64,000 nucleotides of DNA, taken from positions 1-64,000 of the forward strand of contig JASBSU010000004.1 in assembly GCA_030148725.1 (NCBI GenBank). Direction: 5' to 3'. Below are positions 29,032 through 38,345 of the stretch, piece after piece. Position numbers and translations under genes: made by a program. Numbering within the stretch: the stretch's first letter is position 1; each line of letters starts with the position of its first letter. The notes beneath the pieces were generated by a model. It was given only the letters and a program-made list of their open reading frames with translations. It was not told where the DNA came from and did no database searches. This DNA comes from Hyphomicrobium sp. (GTDB lineage: Bacteria; Pseudomonadota; Alphaproteobacteria; Rhizobiales; Hyphomicrobiaceae).

Positions 29032-30991
29032 CGAGTGGGCTTCAGAAAACCGCGTCTATCCGGCCTCATCCGATCGACCAGGGCCACGCAACGTCAACCT
29101 GACGCCCTACGTCATCGATTTCGAGCGCTCGGTCGATGATCATCGTTACGACACTGCGGCCCTCGTCTGCGGCTCGCAGATGGGGAAGTCCGAGGCGGAT
29201 CTCGATATCATCGGCCAGGCGCTCGACCAGCGGCCGGCATCGATCATCTACGTGGCGCCGAGCCAGGATTTCCTGCGGGACGAAATAGAACCGCGCCTTT
29301 CCGCGCTTATCCAGCAGTCGGAAAGCCTGCGGGCGAAGACCGGCAAGAGCACCAAGTTCAAGAAGGTGGTCAGCGGTGTGCCGGTGCGGCTTCTGTGGGC
29401 CGGCTCTGCGACGCAGCTCTCCGGCGTCACGGCAAAGATCGCGCTGGTCGACGAGCTGGACCGCATGGTCACCAACGTGCAAGGCGACGGCGACGCGCTC
29501 ACTCTGGTTGATGCCCGCGGCTTCGCGCACAAAGACAGAAAGCGCCTCGTCACCTCAACGCCTAAGTGCGGCAACGCCGACATCATCAAGGACGAGGTGT
29601 CCGGCCTCGAGCTTTGGAAGCGCATGCCGCCCGAGGATATCGAGAGCCCAATCTGGAAGCTGTGGCAGCGCGGCACGATGCACCACTTCACGTGGGCATG
29701 CCCGCATTGCGACGGCTATTTCGTGCCTCGGTTCAAGCAACTTCGATGGCCGAAATGGCCAGAGTTATGCAGTCCGGCGGACGCGAAGCGGAACGCGTTC
29801 ATTGCGTGCCCACACTGCGGCGGTGTCGTCGAGGAAGCGCACAAAGCCGACCTGAATGCCCGCGGGCGCTACGTGGCACCCGGGCAGAAGGTCTCTCGCG
29901 ATGGCGTCGTCATGGGCGACCCGCCGGATACGACGACGGTCAGCTTCTGGGTGTCAGGGCTGTGCTCACCGTTTGTCACGCTCGGTGAGCGTGCTGCGGC
30001 CTACATCGAGGCGAAGGAATCCGGCAGCCAGGAAAAGCTGCAGGGCGTTATCAACACTGGCTTCGGTGAGCTTTGGGCCCCTGGGTCCGGCGACGTCCCG
30101 GAGTGGCAAGAGGTGGCGGCGCTCAAGCGCAACTATCGGACCCTCGATGTACCGAATGGCGTAAAGGTTCTGACGCTCACCGCCGACGTTCAGAAGAAGC
30201 GCATCGTCTACACCATCCGCGGCTGGGGCGCCCGGGCGAGCTCGTGGCTCATCGATTTCGGCGAACTTCACGGGCCGACCACCGAGGATGACGTCTGGCA
30301 CGAACTGGGCGAATTGCTGCATCGGCCGATCGGCGACATGGCGATCTGGCGGGCGTTCATCGACTCCGGTTTCCGGCCCGGCAAGCCGGAGCATGTGCCG
30401 ACAAACAAGGTCTATGACTTCTGCCGCAAGTTTCCGCGCCTCGTATGGCCGACCAAGGGCTATCCGACACAAAAGAAACCGCTGATCATCAGTCAAATCG
30501 AGGTGACGTCGCGAGGATCGGCCAAGAAGTACGGTCTGGACCTCGTCCTGCTCGATACCGACTACTTCAAGAGCTGGGTGCACGAGCGCGTTCGCTGGGA
30601 GCCCGACAAATCAGGCGCCTGGCTGCTGCCGGCCGACATTACCGACGACTACTGCAAGCAGATCGTCGCCGAGGCGCGCGTCAAAAAGCCGAACGGCGCT
30701 CCGGAATGGGTCGCGCGCAGTCGCGAGAACCACTTCCTCGACTGCGAGGCGATGCAGGCGGCCGTGGGGCACATGCTCAACGTGCATTTGTACCGGGCTG
30801 AAGAGCCGGAGGAGACCTCAGAGCCGCCACCCAATCGGGTTGCGGTGAAGCGGCAGCCGCGGCCGGGCTCGGTGCAAAAGGAAAAACGGGAGCAGCCGGC
30901 TCCGGTGCAACCACAAAAACCTAAAACCGACGACAAGGCCGCGCGCAAAGAGCGCATCGCTCGCCTCGCGGCGCGCATGGGGGCACGATGA
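28922..30991 (+). CDS. Terminase large subunit (GpA family)
   Basis: 689 residues. ATPase Walker A-like GSQMGKSE at about residue 83 and Walker B IALVDELDR at about 175; a CPHCDGYF / CPHCGG zinc motif at about 260-300, then the nuclease region with acidic residues. The C-terminal 60 residues are Pro/Lys-rich. It cuts concatemeric DNA and pumps it into proheads. The GpA family normally works with cos ends. Confidence 0.95.
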   Translation: MPSTTFSALSPSDLKKLAQLFQRAAIHSTPTKKQPPDEWASENRVYPASSDRPGPRNVNLTPYVIDFERSVDDHRYDTAALVCGSQMGKSEADLDIIGQALDQRPASIIYVAPSQDFLRDEIEPRLSALIQQSESLRAKTGKSTKFKKVVSGVPVRLLWAGSATQLSGVTAKIALVDELDRMVTNVQGDGDALTLVDARGFAHKDRKRLVTSTPKCGNADIIKDEVSGLELWKRMPPEDIESPIWKLWQRGTMHHFTWACPHCDGYFVPRFKQLRWPKWPELCSPADAKRNAFIACPHCGGVVEEAHKADLNARGRYVAPGQKVSRDGVVMGDPPDTTTVSFWVSGLCSPFVTLGERAAAYIEAKESGSQEKLQGVINTGFGELWAPGSGDVPEWQEVAALKRNYRTLDVPNGVKVLTLTADVQKKRIVYTIRGWGARASSWLIDFGELHGPTTEDDVWHELGELLHRPIGDMAIWRAFIDSGFRPGKPEHVPTNKVYDFCRKFPRLVWPTKGYPTQKKPLIISQIEVTSRGSAKKYGLDLVLLDTDYFKSWVHERVRWEPDKSGAWLLPADITDDYCKQIVAEARVKKPNGAPEWVARSRENHFLDCEAMQAAVGHMLNVHLYRAEEPEETSEPPPNRVAVKRQPRPGSVQKEKREQPAPVQPQKPKTDDKAARKERIARLAARMGAR

Positions 30992-31263
30992 GCGAGCAAG
31001 ATCCACCCTGCCTCGTCATGCTGCGCAAGCTGAAGGCAGCGATCGACCAGCGGATGACTGGTGAGGGCGTCCAGAGTGTCGGCCACAAAGGCCGCACGAT
31101 GGAGTACGCGAACCTGAACGTCGGCGACATGGTCAAATATTACATCCAACTCTGGAAGCAGTGCCCTGCGGCGCAGGCCGAGCTTCCGGAGATGCAGCCG
31201 CTCGACGCAACGACAGGGACGCGCGGGCGTCCGCCAATCTTCATGGGTCGCGGGTACGTTTGA
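30988..31263 (+). CDS. Head-tail joining protein (lambda gpW-like)
   Basis: 91 residues, ATGA overlap with terminase and TGATG overlap with portal. Position between terminase and portal and the pattern MLRKLKAAIDQRMTGEGV, then YANLNVGDMVKYYIQL, fit gpW, which closes the packaged head. Confidence 0.75.
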   Translation: MSEQDPPCLVMLRKLKAAIDQRMTGEGVQSVGHKGRTMEYANLNVGDMVKYYIQLWKQCPAAQAELPEMQPLDATTGTRGRPPIFMGRGYV

Positions 31264-32891
31264 TGGCAGCCGTCGCTCAGAAAGCCGTTGCGGCACCGCA
31301 CGTGCGCCGCGTCCGCGCCAATTTCGGTGGCGGAGGCGGTCCGGCATATTCCGCGGCCAGCAACGTCAACCAGAACATTGCGCTCTGGCAGCCCAATCTG
31401 CGCTCGGCGGATGCTGAGATCCTGCGCGATTCCGCCAAGGTGCGGGCGCGCGCACGCGATCTGGAGCGCAACCACCCTTATGCGCGCCAGGCGATCCGCA
31501 TTTCTCGCCTGGGCGTGATCGGCAAGCGGCTGCGCTACTCGTGCCGTCCGGATTATCGCTTTCTCGGCATCGACTTCGAGGAAGCCGTTCGTTGGGGGCA
31601 GGAGTTCGAGCGGCTGTGGGAGCAGTACGCGCACGGGCCTGGATTCTACATCGACGCCGGCCGCCGCATGAGCTTCTCTCAGCTCGTCGGGCTGGCGCAC
31701 GATCGCGATTTCGTCGACGGCGAGAGCCTGACGACCGCAGAATGGCGCAAGACGCCCAGCAAGTGGCAGTCCTGTTTTCAGGCCGTCGACATCGACCGCC
31801 TGTCGAACCCAAACGGCGCTCCGGAAACCCTGTATCTCAAGGGCGGCGTGATGCTCGGCGAGCTTTCGGAGCCGCTGGGGTACTACATTCGCGACAGCCA
31901 TCCCGCCGACATCGCGCTCGTCGGTGCACGCACCATGAGCTGGTCGTTCGTACGCCGCGAGACCGATTGGGGCCGCACCGTCGCGATGCACTCCTACGAC
32001 ATGGGGCGCGCCGGCCAAACGCGGGGCATATCGGAACTCGCCAGCGTCATCAGCGACATGAAGATGGGCCGCGAGTACACGGAAAATGCCCTCGCCGCCG
32101 CCATTCTACAATCTTCCTACGCGGCCGTGATGGTGTCTCAACAGAACTACAAGGACGCGCTTGAAGTCATCGCCGCATCGCCGCCCTCGACGGACGGTTC
32201 GCAGCCGTCGATCGCCGACATGGCGCTCGAAACGCTCGAAGCGGCCATCGAGTATCACGACCACGCGAAAATTCGCTTCAACGGCGTGCAGGTGCCGATT
32301 TTGTTCCCGGGCGAGGACCTGAAGTTGCTGACGCCGGGGCAAAAGGCCGACAGCCTCGCCGACTTCCAGAGCCAAGCGACCAAGTCGTACGCAGCCGGCA
32401 CCGGCACCGACCCCATCTCGGTGAGCCAGGACTACTCGGACGTGAACTATTCGGCCGCCAAGATGTCGGTGGCGTCCAACTGTCGCTCTTACGAAGCGCG
32501 CCGCGAGCGCATCGTCAGCACCGTTGCCGTGCCGATGGTCCGCAACTTCCTCGAGGAGGTTGTGCACTCCGGCGCCATGCCGCTGCCGAAGGGCGTGCAG
32601 CCGGTCGACTTCTACGACGCTCTCGACGCACTCATCTGCGGCAAGTTCATCACCGCCGGCGCGCCGATGCTGGACCCGATCAAGGAGCGCCAGGGGCAGA
32701 AGCTCGGCCTGGAGATCGGCGCCGAAACGCTGCAGGACATCTGCGCCGAGGAGGGCAAGGACTACCTCGAGGTGCTCGACCAGCAGCAGCGCGAGAAAAT
32801 CGAGCGCGAACAGCGCGGCTTGCCGCCGCCGTCGCCGCTGATGATGCCGATGGTGGCCGAGGAAGCGGAGGGCGCGCCCAATGGCAAGTAG
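31263..32891 (+). CDS. Portal protein (lambda gpB family)
   Basis: 542 residues from the ATG at 31263. RDLERNHPYARQAIRISRLG near residue 70 and the GISELASVISDMK segment near 265 are typical of lambda-type portals. Twelve copies form the DNA channel. The C-terminal tail is Pro/Met-rich. The stop overlaps the next gene by 11 bases. Confidence 0.95.
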   Translation: MAAVAQKAVAAPHVRRVRANFGGGGGPAYSAASNVNQNIALWQPNLRSADAEILRDSAKVRARARDLERNHPYARQAIRISRLGVIGKRLRYSCRPDYRFLGIDFEEAVRWGQEFERLWEQYAHGPGFYIDAGRRMSFSQLVGLAHDRDFVDGESLTTAEWRKTPSKWQSCFQAVDIDRLSNPNGAPETLYLKGGVMLGELSEPLGYYIRDSHPADIALVGARTMSWSFVRRETDWGRTVAMHSYDMGRAGQTRGISELASVISDMKMGREYTENALAAAILQSSYAAVMVSQQNYKDALEVIAASPPSTDGSQPSIADMALETLEAAIEYHDHAKIRFNGVQVPILFPGEDLKLLTPGQKADSLADFQSQATKSYAAGTGTDPISVSQDYSDVNYSAAKMSVASNCRSYEARRERIVSTVAVPMVRNFLEEVVHSGAMPLPKGVQPVDFYDALDALICGKFITAGAPMLDPIKERQGQKLGLEIGAETLQDICAEEGKDYLEVLDQQQREKIEREQRGLPPPSPLMMPMVAEEAEGAPNGK

Positions 32892-34353
32892 CGAGCGGCA
32901 GCGCCGCAGCACGGCCCGCGAACGCGCCCGCGCGGAACAGGCAAAGGCGCAGGCCGAGCTGGCCAGATCGGCCGCGGAGCAGGCGTCCGCTGCCGCTGCG
33001 GCAGAGAAGGCGAAGTCGGAAGCCGAATCAATCCGCGCCAAGGCCGAACTCGAGCGCATTCAGGCGGCTGCGAAGCAGCGAAGCGACGACGCCGCCGAGC
33101 GGCAGCGCGAATTTGTGCGTCAGCAGACGGCCGCCGCAGAGAAAGAGGCGCAGGAGGCCCGCGAGGGGCTACGCAAGGCCGGCATCAACGCTGCAGCTCT
33201 TGGCGTAGGCGTCGCTGGGGGCCTCGTCTACGCCAAGAAGATCGACGCGCATCGCACCGCGGCGGTGACGGCCGCCGCCCCGAAGCTCGCCGAAATGGCT
33301 AAGGACGCGCGCACCGTCATCAAGCAGTACGAGACCGGCAAGAACGTGCCGGCAGCAGCGAAGAAGCTGCGCGGTATCGTGAACGCCGCCGACAAAGCAA
33401 AATTTACAGCAAAGGCGCCGATCGGCATCGGGCCGGCCGCTGTGCTGCTGGCCGAAGGTGCGATTTCGCGCTTTATCATCGCGCCTCAGTTCGAGGATCC
33501 GACCACACGCGAAGCGTTCCAGGCCATCGGAACGACGTCTGCTGTGGCGGCCACGACGATTATCGGCAAGGGCACCGTCAACGTCAGCACTCCCGCTGCC
33601 CCGGTGAATGGGCGGGATCTTGCTGCCATCGAGTCGGCCCGCACGATTGCGGATGCCGAGTCGAAGGCTGTACGCGCGCGTACGCCGACCCCTCGCAACG
33701 TGGCAAAGGCGGCCGCAGCGAAAGCCAAGCCGACACTCCGCATAGCCGGTGGGGCAGCAGCCATCGCCGTCGCCGGCCCAGCAGTTGCCGCATTGACGGC
33801 GTTCGACGCCACGAAGTCGGCGGCTATGGCGGAGGGCGTAAGCGAGGGCCGCGCCACGGCTGAAGCCACGGGCACCGCGGCGCTGGTTGGCGGTGGCGTC
33901 GCGGCGGTCGGATACGCGGTGGGCCGCGGAATGGCCGCGGCAGCCCGCAAGGTCGCGCAGACGTCTCCGATCCTGGGGAAGGTGGCGTCGCGCGCGCTGC
34001 TGCCAGCCACCCTCACGTATGCAGCCGCCACCGAGGGTCGCAAAGGCTACGCGGCGGGCGGCATTGTCAGTGCCGCGGTGGAAACCAGCAAGGCAACCGT
34101 CGACATCCTGAGCGGCGGGCTGATCCCGCTGCTGAACCAGAATGCGCGAGCCATCCTGTTGCCGAACGGCGGACAGAGCCCGCAGCCGGCAGCGTCCCGC
34201 GCCGGGCGCGCGTACATCAGCGCTGACGCTTCGCTGCAAGTCAGCGAGCGTCGCCGCCAAGCTGCGCAGCCAACGCGATCGAGCAACGGCTGGGTTGAAG
34301 GTTACGTACGCAGCGACGGCACGCGAGTGCAGGGCTATCGGCGGGTCGACTAA
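32881..34353 (+). CDS. Large Ala-rich head-region protein, candidate ejection protein
   Basis: 490 residues. Residues 1-95 are a highly charged Ala/Glu/Arg coiled coil; the rest is Ala/Gly-rich with several weakly hydrophobic helices (LGVGVAGGLVYAKK, IAVAGPAVAALTAFDA, GGGVAAVGYAVGRGM). It ends SNG...DGTRVQGYRR, a tail shared with the next protein. Place between portal and protease, and the composition, suggest an internal head or DNA-ejection protein; no family is recognised. Confidence 0.55.
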   Translation: MASSERQRRSTARERARAEQAKAQAELARSAAEQASAAAAAEKAKSEAESIRAKAELERIQAAAKQRSDDAAERQREFVRQQTAAAEKEAQEAREGLRKAGINAAALGVGVAGGLVYAKKIDAHRTAAVTAAAPKLAEMAKDARTVIKQYETGKNVPAAAKKLRGIVNAADKAKFTAKAPIGIGPAAVLLAEGAISRFIIAPQFEDPTTREAFQAIGTTSAVAATTIIGKGTVNVSTPAAPVNGRDLAAIESARTIADAESKAVRARTPTPRNVAKAAAAKAKPTLRIAGGAAAIAVAGPAVAALTAFDATKSAAMAEGVSEGRATAEATGTAALVGGGVAAVGYAVGRGMAAAARKVAQTSPILGKVASRALLPATLTYAAATEGRKGYAAGGIVSAAVETSKATVDILSGGLIPLLNQNARAILLPNGGQSPQPAASRAGRAYISADASLQVSERRRQAAQPTRSSNGWVEGYVRSDGTRVQGYRRVD

Positions 34354-34367
34354 GAGAGATTGACGCC

Positions 34368-35057
34368 ATGGCGAAGCGTGAGGTCAAGACGAACTATGGC
34401 CAGCAGCAAACCAAATTAGCTTTGCGGAAGGGGCGCGCATCCGCTTACGGCCATCTTGTTTCTGATGTGGCGAAGCTCGCGTCCTTTGGACAGGCCGTGA
34501 CTGGACAGTTTTTTCTCGCGGGCATCACAATGCGCGTGGCAAAGTCCTTTGAGAAGGCATCGGTCGATTTAGCGGCCGACGGCAGATTGGCAGCTGCAAA
34601 AACATTCGCAGCCGAGCACTTCGCGCGCCGCGCACGCCCGTCGACATCTTATGCTCCTGTAACGGACGGCGCGCCAGGAGCGCCCGGCGCGCCTGGCGGC
34701 GCGCTGTTCAACGAGGTCAACCGTCGCGCGGCGAACCCCGCCGATAAAGGCGTGCATCTCTGGGATCGCGTTACCAACGCGATGGAGATGGGCCAGATAC
34801 ATCCAAAGGCGGAACAGTTCTACTGGCCTTTCCAGACGGCGATGCGCAATTCGCTGCAGACGCGCGGCGAGGTCCGGCAAGGTCGCGCCTACCTCAACGA
34901 TGCGGCGGCGCGGAAAGCCGCCAAGCCAACTGCGGCGCCGATCAAATTGAACGGGCAGCGTCCGGCCGCATCTCCGCCAGCTTCCAGCAACGGCATGGTC
35001 AAAGAGTACAGCCGCCGCGACGGCACGCGTGTGCAGGGCTATCGGCGCAGCAACTAA
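34368..35057 (+). CDS. Head-region protein sharing a C-terminal tag with its neighbour
   Basis: 229 residues. Basic N-terminus, an Ala-rich helical middle with a Pro/Gly-rich loop near 105 (GAPGAPGAPGG), and a C-terminus ending SNG...DGTRVQGYRR, nearly identical in protein and DNA to the end of the preceding gene. Function unknown; co-localised in the virion is my inference. Confidence 0.55.
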   Translation: MAKREVKTNYGQQQTKLALRKGRASAYGHLVSDVAKLASFGQAVTGQFFLAGITMRVAKSFEKASVDLAADGRLAAAKTFAAEHFARRARPSTSYAPVTDGAPGAPGAPGGALFNEVNRRAANPADKGVHLWDRVTNAMEMGQIHPKAEQFYWPFQTAMRNSLQTRGEVRQGRAYLNDAAARKAAKPTAAPIKLNGQRPAASPPASSNGMVKEYSRRDGTRVQGYRRSN

Positions 35058-35069
35058 GGACACTCATTC

Positions 35070-36491
35070 ATGGCCGACATCATCGCACCGGAGCGGGGTG
35101 GCCGCGCCGGAGGCCCCGGCTTGTCCTACTGGCTGGGGTCGAAGATCAAGAACCAGCCGCTGGCGATGGAAGCCGGCGCCGCGCAGATGCTCTCCGAGGC
35201 CATCAAGGAGAAGGCGTTCGACTCGCAGATCTCCGGCCCGTGGGCGTCGAAGTTCATCGGCACCAAGGATCAGCGCTCGCAATATCGCGTGACCGAGGAC
35301 GGCATCGCCATCGTGCCGGTGCAAGGCACGCTGTTCGACCGCGGCGAGTGGCTGGGCGACTTCTACGGATGGATGACCAGCTACGAGGGCCTTGCCGAGC
35401 AGTTCCGGCGTATCGCCAAGGATGACGCGATCAAGTCGGTTATCCTCGACATCGACAGTCCAGGCGGCATGGCTGCCGGCATGCTCGATCTCGTCGCCGA
35501 GCTGGGCGACCTGAAGAAGAAAAAGAAGGTCTACGCCGTCGCGGCTAACATGGCCGCCTCCGCTGCCTATGCGATCGGCTGCACCGCGCACGAACTCTTT
35601 GTGTCGCGCCAGGGCATGGCGGGCTCGATCGGCGTCATCGCGATGCACACGTCGTTCGCGCGCATGCTCGATCAGGCCGGCGTCGACACGACCATCATCT
35701 TCGCAGGTGACCACAAGGCCGACGGCAATGCCTATCAGGCGCTCACGCACGGTGCGCGTAGCGAGATGGCGGCATCCATCGACCAAATCTATGCCGATTT
35801 CGTTCGCCACGTGGCGAAGCACCGTCCGATCGAGGAGGCGGCGGTGCGGGCTACGCAGGCGCGTGTTTACTCCGGCCAAAAGGCCGTCGAAGCCAAGCTC
35901 GCCGATGGCGTGAAGAGCTTCGAGGAACTCCTCGAACACATCCGCAAGGGCTCGTCTCGGAGCGCGCGCGGGCAATCCAAAACAGGAGGACGGACAATGT
36001 CCGACGGGAATGCCCCGGCCGCCGCGCGGCCGGAATACGAGGCCGTGATCGCGGCTGCACTCGCTACTCTCGCCGCCAACTCGACCCCGAAGTCGGCGGC
36101 ACAGGTGCCGGCACCTGCACCAACTGCCGCCGCTGCTCCGGCGCCGGCGGCTCCTGCTGCGCAGCCGGTCAACGCCGCTGCCGACGTGAAAGCCCGCATC
36201 AAGTCCATCACGGGCTGCGAGTCCGCGAAAAAGCGCCCGGCGCTCGCCAACTATCTCGCCATGGAGACGGACATCGCCGCCGACCAGGCCGAGGCGATCC
36301 TGAAGGCAGCTCCGGAGGAGGGTGCCACCGCTGTCGCGCCCGCCAACGCGCTGGCCGTCGCGATGACGAAGCCCGGCAACAGCGCCGGCGTGAAGCCGGA
36401 CGCCTCCGTCGAGGCCGACGGGCAGCCATCCGCGAAGCCGAGCTTCTCGTCCTGGGCTGCCAAGCAGCCCGGCTCGAAGAAGTCGGCCTAA
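35070..36491 (+). CDS. Capsid maturation protease, S49/SppA family (lambda gpC-like), fused scaffold
   Basis: 473 residues. The S49 domain spans about 75-300: VILDIDSPGG, NMAASAAYAIG (probable nucleophile Ser164) and GSIGVIAMHTSF. Residues from about 310 on are an Ala/Pro-rich scaffold segment with an internal start (see 35997). In lambda, gpC/Nu3 has the same design: protease with in-frame scaffold. Confidence 0.9.
   Translation: MADIIAPERGGRAGGPGLSYWLGSKIKNQPLAMEAGAAQMLSEAIKEKAFDSQISGPWASKFIGTKDQRSQYRVTEDGIAIVPVQGTLFDRGEWLGDFYGWMTSYEGLAEQFRRIAKDDAIKSVILDIDSPGGMAAGMLDLVAELGDLKKKKKVYAVAANMAASAAYAIGCTAHELFVSRQGMAGSIGVIAMHTSFARMLDQAGVDTTIIFAGDHKADGNAYQALTHGARSEMAASIDQIYADFVRHVAKHRPIEEAAVRATQARVYSGQKAVEAKLADGVKSFEELLEHIRKGSSRSARGQSKTGGRTMSDGNAPAAARPEYEAVIAAALATLAANSTPKSAAQVPAPAPTAAAAPAPAAPAAQPVNAAADVKARIKSITGCESAKKRPALANYLAMETDIAADQAEAILKAAPEEGATAVAPANALAVAMTKPGNSAGVKPDASVEADGQPSAKPSFSSWAAKQPGSKKSA
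35997..36491 (+). CDS. Nested in-frame scaffold protein (Nu3-like)
   Basis: 164 residues from an internal in-frame ATG with AGGAGG 7 bases upstream, among the strongest ribosome sites in the window. The product is Ala/Pro-rich then helical (KSITGCESAKKRPALANYLA). Separate production of scaffold from inside the protease gene is established for lambda Nu3. Confidence 0.75.
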   Translation: MSDGNAPAAARPEYEAVIAAALATLAANSTPKSAAQVPAPAPTAAAAPAPAAPAAQPVNAAADVKARIKSITGCESAKKRPALANYLAMETDIAADQAEAILKAAPEEGATAVAPANALAVAMTKPGNSAGVKPDASVEADGQPSAKPSFSSWAAKQPGSKKSA

Positions 36492-36519
36492 CAGCAGCGC
36501 GAACTAGGAGACATTCCCC

Positions 36520-37185
36520 ATGACTGTCGTTGCAACCTACCCCAAGCTCGCGCACAGCTGGCTGAAGCACGAGAACGACCCGACACTGTTCCGTCGCGGC
36601 GGCATCCTCAAGAGCGGTTCCGGCGTCCTGAAGACCGGCACCGTTCTCGGTGCGGTCGGCGGCTCCGCCAGCTCCGCCGCCAAGGCGGGAGGCAACACCG
36701 GCGGCGGCTCGTTGACGCTCGACGTCACGAGCCCGGTTCTGGCCGGCGCCAAGGACGGCGTCTACTCGGTGCGCTGCATCGCCACCGCCGCCAACAGCGG
36801 CACGTTCCGCGTCGAAGATCCGGACGGTCTCGTGATCGGCGATGTCGTCGTCGGCGCCACGTTCGCTGACGGCGTCAAGTTCGTGGTGGCGGACGTCGGA
36901 ACCGACTTTGCTGTCGGCGACGGCTTCGACATCACCGTTTCCACGGCGGGCAAGAAGTACGTACCGTTGAACTTCGCCGGTGCGGACGGTTCGCAGAAGG
37001 CCGTGGCCATCCTCATCCACCTCGCTGACGCGACGTCGGCCGATGTCGAGGCGCCGGTGCTGATCGGGCGAGCGCAGATCGTCCCGAACCAGCTCGTATG
37101 GCCCGATGGCGCGACGAGCGGTCAGAAGAACGCCGCTCTCGCGCAGCTTGCCGCGCTCGGCATCGTCTCCCACCAGCGACTCTAA
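36520..37185 (+). CDS. Head decoration protein D-like, with an extra domain
   Basis: 221 residues. The N-terminal (RRGGILKSGSGVLKTGTVLG) and C-terminal parts (VAILIHLADATSADVEAPVL) fit the lambda gpD fold. Residues 78-141 are an inserted beta domain (GVYSVRC through GDGFDITVS) that is 45% identical to one in the tail sheath. Decoration trimers stabilise the expanded capsid. Confidence 0.85.
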   Translation: MTVVATYPKLAHSWLKHENDPTLFRRGGILKSGSGVLKTGTVLGAVGGSASSAAKAGGNTGGGSLTLDVTSPVLAGAKDGVYSVRCIATAANSGTFRVEDPDGLVIGDVVVGATFADGVKFVVADVGTDFAVGDGFDITVSTAGKKYVPLNFAGADGSQKAVAILIHLADATSADVEAPVLIGRAQIVPNQLVWPDGATSGQKNAALAQLAALGIVSHQRL

Positions 37186-37224
37186 GCACCGCGCGCCGCC
37201 GCGGCATCACGAGGAAATAACGAC

Positions 37225-38262
37225 ATGGATATCAACGCGATCGTCAACGAGCGGTACACGGTGGTGGAGCTTACCTCTGCCATCAACAACCGCCAGAACG
37301 AGTACGGGCTTCTCAACGGCATGGGGCTCTTCACCTCGAAGGGTATCCCTGACCGCGAGGTCAAAATCGAGAAGCGTAACCAGACCCTGCACATCATTCC
37401 GACGTCGCCCATCGGCACTCCGGCGCCGGCCGACGATGACCCCGATGCCGGTGACGTGCGCATTCTGCCGACGCGTCGGCATGCCAAGAAGCACGCGCTT
37501 CTGGCCGAGTCGATCCAGGGCGTGCGTAAGTTCGGCAGCAACAGCGAGGCCGAGGTTTTCGATGAGAAGGTGATGGAGCTGCTGGACAAAATCCAGCGTG
37601 AGCATCGCCAGACGACCGAGTTCCTGCGGTGGGGCGCGCTCAAGGGCACCGTGTACGACGCCGATGGCGTCAAGGTGCTGTACAACGTGTATGACGAGAT
37701 GGGCGAGCAGCAGAAAGAGATCGAGTGGGATCTCGAAAACGACGCTGCCGTCGATCCGATCCTCGACGGCACCAACGAGCTGACCGACTATCTCGAGGAC
37801 GAGGCACTCGGCGAGACCATCACCGGCACGGTGATGTTCTGCTCGCCGGGCTACCACGAGGCGCTGCTGAAGAACAAAGCGTTCCGTGAGGCATTCAAGT
37901 ACTTCAGCGGGCAGCCCAACCCGCACCGCGACACGCTGCGCCGGCCGTTCGAGTTCAAGGACGTGATCTACGTTCGTCACCGTGGCAAGTGCACATTCAA
38001 GAAGTCTGACGGCTCCATCGTCTCGCATACCTTCATTCCGGACGGTGAAGCGATTGCGGTGCCGCTCGGCACGTCGGAAGTGTTCGAATCCTACTATGCG
38101 CCGGGGGAATTCATGGAGGCGGTGAATACCGTCGGCCAGGAACTCTACGTGAAGCCGAAGATCATGGATCTCGACATGGGCGTCGAGTTCCACTCGTTCA
38201 GCTATCCGCTGCACCTTGTGAAGAAGCCGCGCCTCGTCGTGCGCTGCAAGATCAAGCCGTAA
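37225..38262 (+). CDS. Major capsid protein E
   Basis: 345 residues, typical length for lambda gpE-type capsid proteins. Opens with NERYTVVELTSAINN; VMFCSPGYHEALLKNKAFRE and the RRPFEFKDVIYV beta segment are family landmarks. A GGAAATAACGAC leader precedes the ATG. Followed by a 9-bp hairpin (38287-38312) that may set mRNA 3' stability. Confidence 0.95.
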   Translation: MDINAIVNERYTVVELTSAINNRQNEYGLLNGMGLFTSKGIPDREVKIEKRNQTLHIIPTSPIGTPAPADDDPDAGDVRILPTRRHAKKHALLAESIQGVRKFGSNSEAEVFDEKVMELLDKIQREHRQTTEFLRWGALKGTVYDADGVKVLYNVYDEMGEQQKEIEWDLENDAAVDPILDGTNELTDYLEDEALGETITGTVMFCSPGYHEALLKNKAFREAFKYFSGQPNPHRDTLRRPFEFKDVIYVRHRGKCTFKKSDGSIVSHTFIPDGEAIAVPLGTSEVFESYYAPGEFMEAVNTVGQELYVKPKIMDLDMGVEFHSFSYPLHLVKKPRLVVRCKIKP

Positions 38263-38345
38263 GCGAACACACGCGACCTCGCATTGCGGGCCCGGTGGCG
38301 ACGCCGGGCCCGTCGTCGGAGGCCGTCAACATCACGGGGGACACG

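Noticed and set aside
35064-35975. 303-aa minus-strand frame opposite the S49 protease
   Set aside because: Shadow of the protease gene; composition biased and no ribosome site.
38287-38312. Hairpin after the capsid gene as a terminator
   Set aside because: Nine-base stem but no T-run; at most a pause or mRNA-stability element.
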